Shown here: one piece after another, positions 37,295 through 47,845 of the stretch
Position numbering within the stretch: the stretch's first letter is position 1
How the letters are laid out: each line of letters opens with the position of its first letter
DNA from: Algibacter mikhailovii
GTDB taxonomy: Bacteria; Bacteroidota; Bacteroidia; Flavobacteriales; Flavobacteriaceae
Reading direction: 5' to 3'
Length of the DNA: 64,000 nucleotides
Assembly (NCBI RefSeq): GCF_014651495.1
Contig: NZ_BMWZ01000008.1
Coordinates: 62,001 to 126,000 of the forward strand
Notes under the pieces: model-generated
Told to the model about the DNA's origin: nothing
The model's input: the letters and a program-made list of their open reading frames with translations, nothing else
Database searches by the model: none
Program-made: the position numbers and the translations under genes

Positions 37295-39562
37295 ATGGCA
37301 TTTGATATAGAAATGATAAGAGGTGTTTACACCAAAATGAGTGATACTATTAATAAGGCGCGTGAAGTGGTTGGAAAGCCTTTAACACTTTCGGAAAAGA
37401 TCCTTTATAATCATTTATGGGATGGCGCGGCAACAAGGGCGTTTCAAAGAGGGAAAGATTATGTTGATTTTGCTCCAGACAGAATAGCTTGTCAAGATGC
37501 CACGGCACAAATGGCCTTATTGCAATTTATGCAAGCAGGTAAAAGTAAAGTGGCCGTACCAACAACGGTGCATTGTGATCACCTCATACAAGCAAAAGAG
37601 GGCGCTGCTAAAGATTTAAAACATGCCAATAGCGTAAGCAGTGAGGTGTTTAATTTTTTAGAATCAGTATCCAATAAATACGGTATTGGATTCTGGAAAC
37701 CAGGAGCCGGTATTATACATCAAGTGGTTCTAGAGAATTATGCATTTCCAGGAGGCATGATGATTGGTACAGATTCACATACTGTAAATGCGGGTGGTTT
37801 AGGAATGGTTGCTATTGGTGTCGGTGGAGCAGATGCTGTTGACGTCATGGCAGGTATGGCTTGGGAATTAAAATTCCCTAAATTGATTGGCGTGAAATTA
37901 ACAGGGAAACTGTCAGGTTGGACAGCGCCAAAAGATGTGATTCTTAAGGTTGCTGAAATCCTTACTGTTAAAGGTGGAACAGGGGCTATTGTAGAATACT
38001 TTGGACCCGGAGCTATAGCCATGTCATGTACAGGAAAAGGAACCATTTGTAATATGGGGGCAGAAATAGGAGCGACTACATCTACTTTTGGTTATGATGA
38101 TTCCATGGATCGGTATTTAAGAGCTACAGATAGAGCAGACGTTGCTGATGCCGCAAACAAGGTTAAAGCTCATTTAACAGCAGACCCCGAGGTATATGCA
38201 AATCCGGAAGATTATTTTGATCAAGTTATAGAAATCAACTTATCAGAACTAGGCCCTTTATTAAACGGACCATTTACTCCAGATTTGTCTACGGAAGTGG
38301 GTGCAGATATGACTAAAAAAGCAAATGAAAATGATTGGCCTATTAAAGTGGAATGGGGACTCATAGGCTCATGTACCAATTCGTCTTATGAAGATTTATC
38401 AAGAGCATCTTCTATTGCACAACAGGCATTAGATAAAGGTTTGAAAATGAAGGCAGAATTGGGAATAAATCCAGGTTCAGAACAAGTACGTTACACTGCT
38501 GAACGCGACGGTATTCTTGGGATTTTCGAAAACCTTGACGCTAAAATATTTACGAATGCGTGCGGACCCTGTATTGGGCAATGGGCAAGATATTCGGATC
38601 CTAAGAATGCACCAAAAAATAGCATAGTACATTCATTTAATAGAAATTTTGCTAAACGTGCCGATGGGAACCCGAATACACATGCCTTTGTGGCTTCTCC
38701 AGAATTAACAGCTGCAATAGCTGTTGCTGGACGTTTGGATTTTAATCCATTAAAGGATAAGTTAATAAATGAAGATGGACAAGAAGTGATGTTCGATGAG
38801 CCAACTGGATGGGAGTTGCCGCCAAAGGGTTTCGCTGTAGATGATAACGGCTATTTGGCGCCAGAAGCCGATGGGAGGCATGTTAAAGTTTCAGTTAAAG
38901 AGGATTCTGAACGCTTGCAATTATTAACGCCATTTCAACCACTAGGAAGTACAATTACAGGTGCTAAATTATTAATTAAAGCCTTTGGAAAGTGCACCAC
39001 CGATCACATTTCAATGGCGGGTCCATGGTTGCGTTTTAGAGGGCATTTAGACAATATTGCCAATAATACCTTAATAGGGGCGGTGAATGCATTCAACCAG
39101 AAAACAAACTTTGTTAAAAATCAATTAACAGGGGATTACGGGGGTGTTCCGGATACGGCTAGGGCTTATAAAGCTGCAGGCGTAAAGTCTATAGTAGTAG
39201 GAGATCATAACTATGGCGAAGGTTCTTCTAGAGAACATGCTGCCATGCAACCACGTCATTTAGGAGTGGCGGCGGTTATCGTAAAATCGTTTGCACGTAT
39301 CCATGAAACCAATCTGAAAAAGCAAGGCATGTTAGGCTTAACATTTGCCAATGAAAGTGATTATGATTTAATTCAAGAAGACGATACCTTCAACTTTTTA
39401 GATTTAAATGAATTTGCACCAGATAAACAATTAACACTTGAAATTGTGCATAGTGATGCTAGTAAGGATGTGATTAAGCTAAACCATACCTATAACGATG
39501 CACAAATTGCTTGGTATAAAGAGGGCTCAGCACTTAACCTAATAAAGAAGCAGAACGCTTAA
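37295..39562 (+). CDS. Aconitate hydratase, mitochondrial type
   Basis: A 755-residue aconitase of the mitochondrial/eukaryotic-like class, distinct from AcnB and from the longer cytosolic AcnA/IRP class. 4Fe-4S ligands: the cysteine in [12 protein letters not shown] and two in [42 protein letters not shown] and the swivel-domain motif [21 protein letters not shown] are intact. The enzyme isomerises citrate and isocitrate. Having both types in tandem suggests one is regulated or oxygen-tolerant relative to the other; that is inference. Confidence 0.94.
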   Translation: MAFDIEMIRGVYTKMSDTINKAREVVGKPLTLSEKILYNHLWDGAATRAFQRGKDYVDFAPDRIACQDATAQMALLQFMQAGKSKVAVPTTVHCDHLIQAKEGAAKDLKHANSVSSEVFNFLESVSNKYGIGFWKPGAGIIHQVVLENYAFPGGMMIGTDSHTVNAGGLGMVAIGVGGADAVDVMAGMAWELKFPKLIGVKLTGKLSGWTAPKDVILKVAEILTVKGGTGAIVEYFGPGAIAMSCTGKGTICNMGAEIGATTSTFGYDDSMDRYLRATDRADVADAANKVKAHLTADPEVYANPEDYFDQVIEINLSELGPLLNGPFTPDLSTEVGADMTKKANENDWPIKVEWGLIGSCTNSSYEDLSRASSIAQQALDKGLKMKAELGINPGSEQVRYTAERDGILGIFENLDAKIFTNACGPCIGQWARYSDPKNAPKNSIVHSFNRNFAKRADGNPNTHAFVASPELTAAIAVAGRLDFNPLKDKLINEDGQEVMFDEPTGWELPPKGFAVDDNGYLAPEADGRHVKVSVKEDSERLQLLTPFQPLGSTITGAKLLIKAFGKCTTDHISMAGPWLRFRGHLDNIANNTLIGAVNAFNQKTNFVKNQLTGDYGGVPDTARAYKAAGVKSIVVGDHNYGEGSSREHAAMQPRHLGVAAVIVKSFARIHETNLKKQGMLGLTFANESDYDLIQEDDTFNFLDLNEFAPDKQLTLEIVHSDASKDVIKLNHTYNDAQIAWYKEGSALNLIKKQNA

Positions 39563-39877
39563 AAAAAACGAATATGTTTATTGAAAATCAAGCCCTAATA
39601 AGCTGAGTTTTTACATATAACTAATTTTATAAATTTTTGATAATTCGTTAGGAATGAGTAAAATTGACTTGGCATTTTATGCTCACTTAATATCATTTAA
39701 ATAACATATTCGGGTTTTTTTTAAGGATACTTTATTTTAAGGACGGTTATAAAAGGATATGTAATATCTTATTGCAGAGATGTGTTTTTCGAGGATTTAT
39801 CTTCTGAAATAATAGTTTTTTTGGAAATAAAAAAATAACTTTATTCCAAAGAAAAGCGTATTTATTAAAATATTTTT
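39563..39877. other. Intergenic region before the transglutaminase/ATP-grasp operon
   Basis: 315 very AT-rich bases with several runs of T. No open frame, clean promoter pair or stable hairpin was found. It must contain the promoter for the plus-strand operon at 39878-46714. Confidence 0.5.
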
Positions 39878-42800
39878 ATGGCCTTAAAAGTTGTTGTTTC
39901 GCATAAAACCTCATATAAGTTTGATAAGAAAGTTAGTCTATCTCCACATATATTCAGACTTAGACCGGCGCCTCATAGCAGGACACCTATTGAGTCTTAC
40001 TCATTAAAAATTACTCCAGAAGATCATTTTTTTAATTGGCAGCAAGATCCATTTGGTAATTATCAAGCACGTGTGGTTTTTCCTGAAAAAACTGATGAAT
40101 TATCTATTGATGTAGAAATTATTGCCGATTTAAAGACTATAAACCCGTTTGATTTTTTTGTTGAAGAAAGTGCTGAAGAATATCCTTTTCAGTACGCTGA
40201 TGGTGTAAAAAAGGAATTAACGCCATACTTGGAAATAAATGATAAAGGTAAACTTATTGAAGACTTTTTAAAAACTATAGATTATACACCGCGAAAGACC
40301 ATATATTTTTTAATTCATCTTAATCAAAAAATTTATGAGTTTTTATCTTACAACATTAGACTTGAACCTGGTGTGCAAACGCCAGAAGAGACATTGTCTT
40401 GCAAAACGGGGTCTTGTAGAGATTATGCATGGTTGTTTGTTGAAGTATTGAGGCATTTAGGGTTTGGTGCTAGATTTGTTTCAGGTTATATTGTTCAGCT
40501 AAAATCTGATGAGCCTTCATTAGATGGTCCTTCTGGTCCGGCTGATGATTTTACCGATTTGCATGCCTGGACAGAAGTCTATTTACCTGGCGCCGGTTGG
40601 GTAGGTTTTGATTCAACTTCAGGGCTATTGGCTGGCGAAGGGCATATTCCTTTAGCTTGTACGCCACACTATGATAGTGCTGCCCCAGTCACGGGTATGA
40701 CAGATCCATGTGAAACAGAATTTTCTTTTAGTAATTCGGTTACCCGAATATTAGAATCCCCAAGAGTCACGAAACCTTATACTGATGAACAGTGGAAGGC
40801 TATTAATAGATTAGGGCATAAAGTAGAACGTGATTTACAAAAGGGCGATGTGCGATTAACCATCGGCGGGGAGCCTACTTTTGTATCTATTGATGATATG
40901 GAAGCTCCGGAATGGAATACAGATGCTGATGGTCCACACAAAAGAGCACTGGCTAATAACTTAACAAAACGGTTATTAGACAAAATGGGGAATGGTGGTA
41001 TGTTACACCACGCCCAAGGCAAATGGTATCCTGGCGAGCCTTTGCCACGATGGGAGATTCAAATATATTGGAGAAAAGACGGTAAAGTTATTTGGAATAA
41101 TCCAGAACTACTTTCATGCTTTGCTCCGAATACAAAAGTGCCTGAGGGCAGTGATAAGTTGTTTTTAGATACCTTATGCGATTATTTAAGTGTATCAACT
41201 AACAGCGTTATGCCTGCCTATGAAGATGCCTTTTATTCATTATGGGAAGAAGGTAATATGCCAATTGATATTGATATAAATGATGAAAAGAGCGAAGATC
41301 TTATTAGGAAACGCATAGCGGAAATACTGGAAAGAGGAATAGATAAGGCCGCAGGATATATTTTACCTTTAAATAAATCTAAAGAGCAATGGTTTAGTTC
41401 AGAATGGGATTTTAGAAGAAAGCATTTATTTTTAACACCAGGAACTTCACCTATTGGACTAAGATTACCTTTGAGCTCTTTGATAATAAAGCCTGAATAT
41501 ACTGATTTTCCAAATTACGAACCAGATTTGTTTAAAAAACGGAAAAAACTGCCAAGCTTTAAACGGTTAGTGAATTTAAGGTACAAGAATTTTTGCGAAA
41601 ATGGTATAGAATCTGATAAACCTAAATATTTTGTTAGAACGGCCATTTGCTCAGAAATAAGAGAAGATAAATTATACTTGTTTTTACCACCTCTTAACTC
41701 TATTGACGCTTTTCTTGATCTTATAGCTTCCATTGAAGCTGTTGCGAAGAAATTAAATATACCGGTGATTTTAGAAGGTTATAATCCACCACATGACAAT
41801 AGGGTGGAGTCTATGAAGATTACTCCAGATCCTGGTGTTATTGAAGTTAATGTTCACCCCATTCACAATTGGGGAGACTTAGTAGATAATACATTGATGC
41901 TTTATGGTGAGGCGAAAAAAGCACGATTAGGTACAGAGAAGTTTATGTTAGATGGTAAACATACTGGTACTGGAGGAGGAAATCATGTAACTCTTGGTGG
42001 TATAACCCCTGCAGATAGTCCATTATTGCGTAAACCTAGTTTGTTGAGAAGTTTACTAACCTTTTGGCAACATCACCCAGGCTTATCTTATTTATTTTCA
42101 GGAGCATTTGTTGGGGCTACTAGTCAAGCACCTCGAATAGACGAGGCCAGAATGGAGAATCTATATGAACTAGAAATTGCGTTTAGTCAAATACCCAAGG
42201 ATGGTGAGGTGCCGTTTTGGCTAACAGATAGGTTGTTTAGACATTTGCTTACAGATTTAACAGGTAATACGCACAGAGCGGAATTTTGTATCGACAAATT
42301 ATATTCTCCAGATTCATCATCAGGGCGGTTGGGAATATTAGAACTCCGTGGGTTTGATATGCCACCGCATCCTAAAATGAGCCTAGTACAAATGCTTCTT
42401 GTTAGAGCATTGGTGGCTTGGTTCTGGAAAAAACCGTACGAACATGACCTAGTGCGCTGGGGAACCGAATTACATGATAAGTTTTTAATAGAACATCATG
42501 TAAGGGAAGATATTAAAGATGTGGTTAAACAGCTTAACAGGGCAGGGTATAAATTCCAAGAAGACTGGTTTGACCCTTTCTTTGAATTTAGATTTCCATT
42601 ACATGGGATGGTAGATATTAATAATATTCATTTAGAATTGCGAGCCGCTATTGAACCTTGGAATGTTTTAGGTGAGGAAATGACGGGAGGAGGTACGGCG
42701 AGATACGTTGATTCTTCCTTAGAACGTTTACAGGTAAAAGTTACAAACTTTACTACCGAAAGATATGTGTTAACTTGTAATGGTGTAAAAGTACAGTTGC

Positions 42801-43213
42801 AACCAACTAGCGTAAAGGGCGAATATGTAGCTGGGGTTAAATATAAAGCTTGGGATCCTTATTCTGCGTTGCATCCTACTATTGGAGTAGATACACCTTT
42901 AGCCTTTGATATTGTAGATACATGGAATAGAAAATCTGTTGGTGGATGTAAATATTTTGTATCGCATCCAGGTGGAAGGTCTTATGATACTTTTCCTATA
43001 AACAGTTTTGAAGCAGAGTCAAGAAGAATTAATCGCTTCTGGGATATAGGAGAAACTCAAACCGAAGTTGATATTATAGAAGAGATAACGGCTAGTGACG
43101 TTTCAGCGCCTTTAAGAACAGTAGAAGAACAGGGGAGCCAAAGAAAATTCAGATATAAAACCCTTCCTGTTGACCCAGAATTTCCAAATACCTTAGATTT
43201 GCGTAAAAAATAA
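39878..43213 (+). CDS. Transglutaminase-DUF2126 fusion protein
   Basis: A 1111-residue soluble protein with no signal peptide. Residues 1-280 are a bacterial transglutaminase-like (papain-fold) domain with its N-terminal beta region (VVVSHKTSYKFDKKVSLSPH) and catalytic triad C180 (KTGSCRDYAW), H229 (DLHAWTEVYLPG) and D245 (GFDSTSG). Residues from about 305 to 1095 are DUF2126, starting at RLTIGGEPTFVSIDDMEAPEWN. DUF2126 has been predicted to be a circularly permuted glutamine-synthetase-like amide ligase. EVNVHPIHNWGDLVDN and TGTGGGNHVTLGGITPADSP look like its nucleotide/metal-binding core. The protein thus joins a possible peptide-cutting or transfer activity with a ligase. First gene of a three-gene operon. 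Confidence 0.88.
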   Translation: MALKVVVSHKTSYKFDKKVSLSPHIFRLRPAPHSRTPIESYSLKITPEDHFFNWQQDPFGNYQARVVFPEKTDELSIDVEIIADLKTINPFDFFVEESAEEYPFQYADGVKKELTPYLEINDKGKLIEDFLKTIDYTPRKTIYFLIHLNQKIYEFLSYNIRLEPGVQTPEETLSCKTGSCRDYAWLFVEVLRHLGFGARFVSGYIVQLKSDEPSLDGPSGPADDFTDLHAWTEVYLPGAGWVGFDSTSGLLAGEGHIPLACTPHYDSAAPVTGMTDPCETEFSFSNSVTRILESPRVTKPYTDEQWKAINRLGHKVERDLQKGDVRLTIGGEPTFVSIDDMEAPEWNTDADGPHKRALANNLTKRLLDKMGNGGMLHHAQGKWYPGEPLPRWEIQIYWRKDGKVIWNNPELLSCFAPNTKVPEGSDKLFLDTLCDYLSVSTNSVMPAYEDAFYSLWEEGNMPIDIDINDEKSEDLIRKRIAEILERGIDKAAGYILPLNKSKEQWFSSEWDFRRKHLFLTPGTSPIGLRLPLSSLIIKPEYTDFPNYEPDLFKKRKKLPSFKRLVNLRYKNFCENGIESDKPKYFVRTAICSEIREDKLYLFLPPLNSIDAFLDLIASIEAVAKKLNIPVILEGYNPPHDNRVESMKITPDPGVIEVNVHPIHNWGDLVDNTLMLYGEAKKARLGTEKFMLDGKHTGTGGGNHVTLGGITPADSPLLRKPSLLRSLLTFWQHHPGLSYLFSGAFVGATSQAPRIDEARMENLYELEIAFSQIPKDGEVPFWLTDRLFRHLLTDLTGNTHRAEFCIDKLYSPDSSSGRLGILELRGFDMPPHPKMSLVQMLLVRALVAWFWKKPYEHDLVRWGTELHDKFLIEHHVREDIKDVVKQLNRAGYKFQEDWFDPFFEFRFPLHGMVDINNIHLELRAAIEPWNVLGEEMTGGGTARYVDSSLERLQVKVTNFTTERYVLTCNGVKVQLQPTSVKGEYVAGVKYKAWDPYSALHPTIGVDTPLAFDIVDTWNRKSVGGCKYFVSHPGGRSYDTFPINSFEAESRRINRFWDIGETQTEVDIIEEITASDVSAPLRTVEEQGSQRKFRYKTLPVDPEFPNTLDLRKK

Positions 43214-43223
43214 TTAAGTTTTA

Positions 43224-45782
43224 ATGAAGGTGGATGTTGAGTCATTAATTGAAAACTATTTTGAAGGGGTGTCCTATGACGAAATGTTTCAAGATAATAG
43301 GGGCGTTAAAGACACTTGGAAGAATTTATATGAAACGTTAAAATCATTAGGTACTGAAGAATTAATTTCAAGACAAAAAGAAATTGATTGGAATTTAGCA
43401 GAAAATGGTATTACTTATAATGTTTATAATGATCCCAATGGTCTAAATCGTCCATGGAGCTTGAATTTGGTGCCATTCATAATGCATAAAAATGAATGGA
43501 ATAAAGTTGAAAAGGGCTTACAACAAAGAGCTACTTTACTTGATTTAGTAGTAAAGGATATTTATGGGGATAGGCAGTTACTTAAAAAAGGTATTATACC
43601 CCATGAAGTTGTTTTTGGTCACAGAGGATTTTTACGTCAATGTGATGGGATAGAAATAAATACACATAAGTATTTATCAGTCTACGCAGCCGATTTGTCT
43701 AGGGGGCCAGACGGTAGAATGTGGGTGGTTAATGATAGAGCCCAAGCGCCTTCAGGTATGGGTTATTCCCTTGAGAACAGAACCATTGCAGGACGTGTGT
43801 TACCCAATATATATAGAAATATTCATGTCAACGGGCAAGATCAGTTTTTTAATGATTTTAATAAGCTCTTAGTGAATGCGGCACCTGCCAACAAGACTAA
43901 TCCAACCGTGGTTGTACTCACTCCAGGACCGCATAATGAAACTTATTTTGAACATGCCTATTTAGCATCTTATTATGGTTTTCCTTTAGTTCGTGGTAGC
44001 GATTTAGTGGTGCGTGATGGAAAACTTTGGATGAAATCACTTAAAGCATTAAAACAAGTGGATGTTGTTTACAGAAGGGTAGATGATGTTTTTGTAGATC
44101 CGTTGGAACTTCGTGAAGATTCGTACCTAGGCGTTGCAGGTCTGTTAGATGTTGTCCGCAGAAAAAATGTAAGCATTTTAAACCCTATTGGCGTTGGGAT
44201 TATTGAAAACTCAGGGCTGATTCCATTTATGCCTGCTATTGCTAAATACTTTTTGGGAGAGAAATTAATTTTACCGCAAATTGCCACATGGTGGTGTGGA
44301 CAAAAAAAGGAGTTAGATCATGTATTGTCTGATATTTCCAAGCTAGTTATCAAACGTATAGATAAATCGAATAGGGAAAGTATTGTTTTTACTGAATTTT
44401 TAAATGAAAAAGAGCTAGAAGCATTAAAGGATAAAATAAAAAGTAGACCACATTTATACGTAGCTCAAGAGAAAATAAAGTTTTCAACAGTACCTAATTT
44501 AGTTAAAGGTAAACTTGAACCAAGAAATATGGTTTGCAGAGCATTTACAATAGCTAAAGATAAAGGTTATACTGTGATGTCTGGTGGTTTGGTAAGGGTG
44601 TCATCTACTAAAGAAAATGTGAGGGTTAGTAATCAGCGTGGAGGAACAAGTAAAGACTTTTGTATCATAGATGAAAGCTCTATAAAAGGAAAGGTTCCAA
44701 GGGTTGGTAATACTAATACTACAGTGGTTGCTGCTGGTTTGAATGACTTACCTAGTCTAACTGCAGAAAATTTGTATTGGGCTGGACGTTATATTGGAAG
44801 AGCTTTAGTGACAAGTAGGCATTTAAGAATGGTACTCAATCAAATGGTAAACAATGAAGAGGTTATTAATCTTGACCAAAACACCAAATTGAGTATATTA
44901 TTGCGTTCTGTGACACAATTAACCAATACCTATCCAGGATTTGTTGGCGACGAAAAAGAACCTGCAGTAAGTAATCTTAAGGATGAGTTAATTTCTGTTA
45001 TTGTAGATCAGGATAAAGTAGGGAGTTTAGCCCATACCTTGTCCATGTTTAGTAATTCGTATTATTCTATTAGGAACTTATGGTCAACCGATATGTGGCG
45101 CGTTTTTGATAGTATTCATCAAATATGGGACCCTATTATTAATGAAGATATCAAATTGTTATCTTACAAAAAACTGATAAAAGTATTAGATAAATTAATC
45201 ACTAGGCTAATAGCATTTATGGGATTAATTGAAGAAAGTATTTTGGTTGATCAAGGATTGCTTCTGTATTTTATCGGACTAAATCTAGAGCGTGTCATTT
45301 TGAATGTGTCTAATTTTCAGAGTATGCTAACAGTTGTAACGGAGGATTATATTGAATATGAGATTTTAGAGGCCATGTTACATAGTCATGAAAGCTTAAA
45401 TATTTACAGATACAGTTACCGCTCCTATATTAATATAAATAGCGTCATTTCTTTAATCCTTTTGGATACTAAATATGCCCGTTCATTGACGTATTTGGTA
45501 AGAAGGTTGAAAAAGGATATTGCACATTTACCGCATTCAAAGGTTAAAGGTGCTTTACAAGATTATGAAAAACCTATTTTTGAGGCATTCTCTAAATTGA
45601 GGTTAGCTTCGGTAACTGATTTGGTGGATGTTTCAGAAGAGAATAGGTACTTACGTTATAAGTTAAATAAATTATTGACTGAATTGAATGTCTTGCTTTA
45701 TGCTACTTCAAAGGCCATTTCAGATACTTACTTTAATCATGTTGACGATCAAAGTCAGCTTTCAAGACAAAAGTTTAGTTAA
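43224..45782 (+). CDS. Circularly permuted ATP-grasp / alpha-E fusion protein
   Basis: An 852-residue soluble protein. Residues 1-490 are a circularly permuted type 2 ATP-grasp domain (RPWSLNLVPFIMHKNEWNKV; QAPSGMGYSLENR at 174-186; VVLTPGPHNETYFEHAYLAS; DVVYRRVDDVFVDP). Residues from about 508 to the end are an alpha-E (DUF403) helical domain (SLTAENLYWAGRYIGRALVTSR). The loop after the ATP-grasp VIK motif (375-377) reads RIDKSNRES, without the double glycine present in the stand-alone paralogue at 47846-49306. ATP-grasp enzymes make amide bonds through acyl-phosphates; substrate unknown. Ten bases after the upstream gene and eight before the next. Confidence 0.87.
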   Translation: MKVDVESLIENYFEGVSYDEMFQDNRGVKDTWKNLYETLKSLGTEELISRQKEIDWNLAENGITYNVYNDPNGLNRPWSLNLVPFIMHKNEWNKVEKGLQQRATLLDLVVKDIYGDRQLLKKGIIPHEVVFGHRGFLRQCDGIEINTHKYLSVYAADLSRGPDGRMWVVNDRAQAPSGMGYSLENRTIAGRVLPNIYRNIHVNGQDQFFNDFNKLLVNAAPANKTNPTVVVLTPGPHNETYFEHAYLASYYGFPLVRGSDLVVRDGKLWMKSLKALKQVDVVYRRVDDVFVDPLELREDSYLGVAGLLDVVRRKNVSILNPIGVGIIENSGLIPFMPAIAKYFLGEKLILPQIATWWCGQKKELDHVLSDISKLVIKRIDKSNRESIVFTEFLNEKELEALKDKIKSRPHLYVAQEKIKFSTVPNLVKGKLEPRNMVCRAFTIAKDKGYTVMSGGLVRVSSTKENVRVSNQRGGTSKDFCIIDESSIKGKVPRVGNTNTTVVAAGLNDLPSLTAENLYWAGRYIGRALVTSRHLRMVLNQMVNNEEVINLDQNTKLSILLRSVTQLTNTYPGFVGDEKEPAVSNLKDELISVIVDQDKVGSLAHTLSMFSNSYYSIRNLWSTDMWRVFDSIHQIWDPIINEDIKLLSYKKLIKVLDKLITRLIAFMGLIEESILVDQGLLLYFIGLNLERVILNVSNFQSMLTVVTEDYIEYEILEAMLHSHESLNIYRYSYRSYININSVISLILLDTKYARSLTYLVRRLKKDIAHLPHSKVKGALQDYEKPIFEAFSKLRLASVTDLVDVSEENRYLRYKLNKLLTELNVLLYATSKAISDTYFNHVDDQSQLSRQKFS

Positions 45783-45790
45783 TTAACGCT

Positions 45791-46714
45791 ATGGATTTTT
45801 TAATCACACATATTACAGAATATAGTTATAGTGAAGAAGTTGTGTTTTGTCATAATATTGCTACTATTAAGCCGAGACAATCACCAGGTCAAGAGCTTTT
45901 GGAATATCACGTCGAAATAGACCCAACACCTACGGAATTTTCAGAGCGAAAGGATTTTTTTGGTAACAACCTGACCAGATTTTCTATTCAAAAGGCGCAT
46001 AAGAAATTAGCGGTTACCTCGACTTGCAAAATTTCTAGAGACTACACAGCCATTAAAAACAGCTTTAATTCAGAAAAATGTACTAAAGTTACATTGGTTT
46101 CAGCTCTAGATAGTTTAAATGGAAATACAAAGGACAACTTTGAACCCAAGCAATTTATTCTGGATTCTATTTTAATAAAGAATAATAAAGCTAATATTAA
46201 GGAATATGCTTTAGAATCGTTTAAGCCCAATCGTTCTGTTTTTGAGGCGACCAAAGAACTAATGCAACGCATTTTTATTGATTTTAATTTTGTTTCTGGT
46301 TTTACAAATGTATCAACACCATTAGATGTTGTAATGGAAGAGAAGAAAGGGGTATGTCAAGACTTTGCTCAAATAGGTATTGCTTGTTTGAGGAGCGTTG
46401 GGCTGCCAGCCAGATATATTAGTGGTTATATAGAAACTTTACCGCCGCCTGGAAAACCTAAACTTATTGGAGCTGATGCCTCTCATGCCTGGTTTGCTGT
46501 TTATATTCCTGGGTTTGGATGGGTAGATTTTGACCCGACAAACAATAAAATCCCAGAAAACCAGCATATCGTAGTGGGCTGGGGTAGGGATTATTATGAT
46601 GTGCCACCATTAAAAGGGGTAGTTTATAGTTCTGGGTCTAGTAAACTTAGTGTTTCTGTTGATATTAAATCATTGAACACAACAACAAATCAAGTACAAT
46701 CTCAATCTCAATAA
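45791..46714 (+). CDS. Transglutaminase-family protein
   Basis: A 307-residue cytosolic papain-fold protein. The N-terminal beta domain is at 1-85 (ITHITEYSYSEEVVFCHNIATIKPRQ). The catalytic triad is C189 (KGVCQDFAQI), H232 (ASHAWFAVYIPG) and D248 (WVDFDPTNN). The tail after the catalytic domain is about 45 residues and ends in Gln/Ser repeats (NQVQSQSQ). Such proteins may hydrolyse or exchange amide bonds rather than cross-link proteins. Last gene of the plus-strand operon and the second transglutaminase in it. It converges on the alpha-E gene. Confidence 0.87.
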   Translation: MDFLITHITEYSYSEEVVFCHNIATIKPRQSPGQELLEYHVEIDPTPTEFSERKDFFGNNLTRFSIQKAHKKLAVTSTCKISRDYTAIKNSFNSEKCTKVTLVSALDSLNGNTKDNFEPKQFILDSILIKNNKANIKEYALESFKPNRSVFEATKELMQRIFIDFNFVSGFTNVSTPLDVVMEEKKGVCQDFAQIGIACLRSVGLPARYISGYIETLPPPGKPKLIGADASHAWFAVYIPGFGWVDFDPTNNKIPENQHIVVGWGRDYYDVPPLKGVVYSSGSSKLSVSVDIKSLNTTTNQVQSQSQ

Positions 46715-46731
46715 TTTACCTGCTATATAAA

Positions 46732-46815
46732 TTATTGTTGTTGCTGTTGCTGTTGATTTATTAATTCTTCATTAGCATCAGTAACACATATAGATTGCAT
46801 TCGCGATTCATTCAT
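46732..46815 (-). CDS. Candidate 27-residue peptide ending in seven glutamines
   Basis: ATG at 46815-46813 and TAA at 46734-46732 enclose 27 codons on the minus strand, 73 bases after the alpha-E gene in the same direction. The peptide starts MNESRMQSICVTDANEE and ends with seven Gln coded by CAA and CAG in a triplet run. It lies between the two converging operons of amide ligases and transglutaminases, whose reactions centre on glutamine or glutamate amides. It could be a substrate peptide. It could equally be a chance frame across a triplet microsatellite; no promoter or ribosome-binding site is clear. Confidence 0.25.
   Translation of the reverse strand: MNESRMQSICVTDANEELINQQQQQQQ
46735..46755. 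repeat. Trinucleotide (TTG/CTG) run
   Basis: Seven tandem triplets TTG TTG TTG CTG TTG CTG TTG on the plus strand, in the gap between convergent genes. Triplet runs can change length by slippage. Confidence 0.8.
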
Positions 46816-46888
46816 GCCATGAAATTAACAAATAACTTGGAAATATCAAATATTTTAACATGCCTTGAATTTACAAAAGCACTAATGT

Positions 46889-47839
46889 TTAATGATAGAA
46901 GAATTCTTCTTCCATTTTTTTACTAATTTCTACTAATTTTTCAAGAATAGTTTCAATAAACGTTCTAAAGTCAACTTCAATTTCTTCAATATATTTGTAT
47001 TGATATTCAGCGTATAATTTATTGACTAAAAATGCCGTAGAACCTTTTTTAGGTTTGTTGTCATCCGATAATTGTTGTACATGTTGCGAAACATTTAAAA
47101 GGCTATTGATAACAGATTTTGGGCATTGATGATTTAGTATTAAAAAATCTAAAGTATTGATGCTGTTAGGACTCGATTTTGTAAAACGTCTCATCATATC
47201 ATAAGACTCTACGCAACGTAATAAAGTATCCCATTCTAAAGTAGGAGCCACCAAGACACCTTCTTCTTTTTTAAGTTCTATAATCTGTATATCGTTGTAT
47301 TTAGAATTTATTATTCTAATAACTTGAGTTGCCCTTTCCATATTGAGTCCCAGTTTAATAATGGCATAGACTTCATCATATAGCAAAGTACTTCTAATTT
47401 TTGCTTTTAATATAGCGGTAAACTCTATGATATGTGTGGCAAAATCATATAAACCTTTTGTAACCAAATACTCTGTAGAATAGTTTAGGACAAAATGGTA
47501 AAATTTATTTATGGCCTCATATAATTCTGTAGATAATAAATCACGCGAACTATTGGCGTTCTCACGAGCTAGTTTTACGCAGTTTATTATTGAATATGTC
47601 TTTTTGGGGTTTAGACAGATATTGTATAAGACTTCTGTTTCTTCAACATGACTGTCGTCTTTTACCGGGTGGCCCACCATAAAAAGTAGAGACCGCAATA
47701 CAAATTGTCTAGATTGGGATATCTCATTTGGAGCATCTAGGGATGAGAAATAATTGACTCTTAAATATCGTGCTATATGTTCTGAGCGTTCTATATATCT
47801 GCTCATCCAAAATAAATTATCGGCTACTCTTGCTAACAT
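46889..47839 (-). CDS. Alpha-E domain protein (DUF403)
   Basis: A 316-residue all-helical cytosolic protein, opening MLARVADNLFWMSRYIERSEHIARYLRVNY, the conserved alpha-E start (LxRxAxNLYWxGRYxERAE in the family). It is the separate counterpart of the C-terminal half of the fusion protein at 43224-45782. Alpha-E domains are always found with circularly permuted ATP-grasp enzymes and are thought to assist or bind the modified peptide; the biochemical role is unproven. It follows the ATP-grasp gene after six bases, so they form a two-gene operon. Confidence 0.9.
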   Translation of the reverse strand: MLARVADNLFWMSRYIERSEHIARYLRVNYFSSLDAPNEISQSRQFVLRSLLFMVGHPVKDDSHVEETEVLYNICLNPKKTYSIINCVKLARENANSSRDLLSTELYEAINKFYHFVLNYSTEYLVTKGLYDFATHIIEFTAILKAKIRSTLLYDEVYAIIKLGLNMERATQVIRIINSKYNDIQIIELKKEEGVLVAPTLEWDTLLRCVESYDMMRRFTKSSPNSINTLDFLILNHQCPKSVINSLLNVSQHVQQLSDDNKPKKGSTAFLVNKLYAEYQYKYIEEIEVDFRTFIETILEKLVEISKKMEEEFFYH

Positions 47840-47845
47840 AAATTT

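Noticed and set aside
46735-46755. Triplet run considered as a CRISPR or tandem-repeat array
   Set aside because: Only seven triplets, no spacers and no cas genes; it is a microsatellite, listed as a repeat and as part of a candidate peptide.
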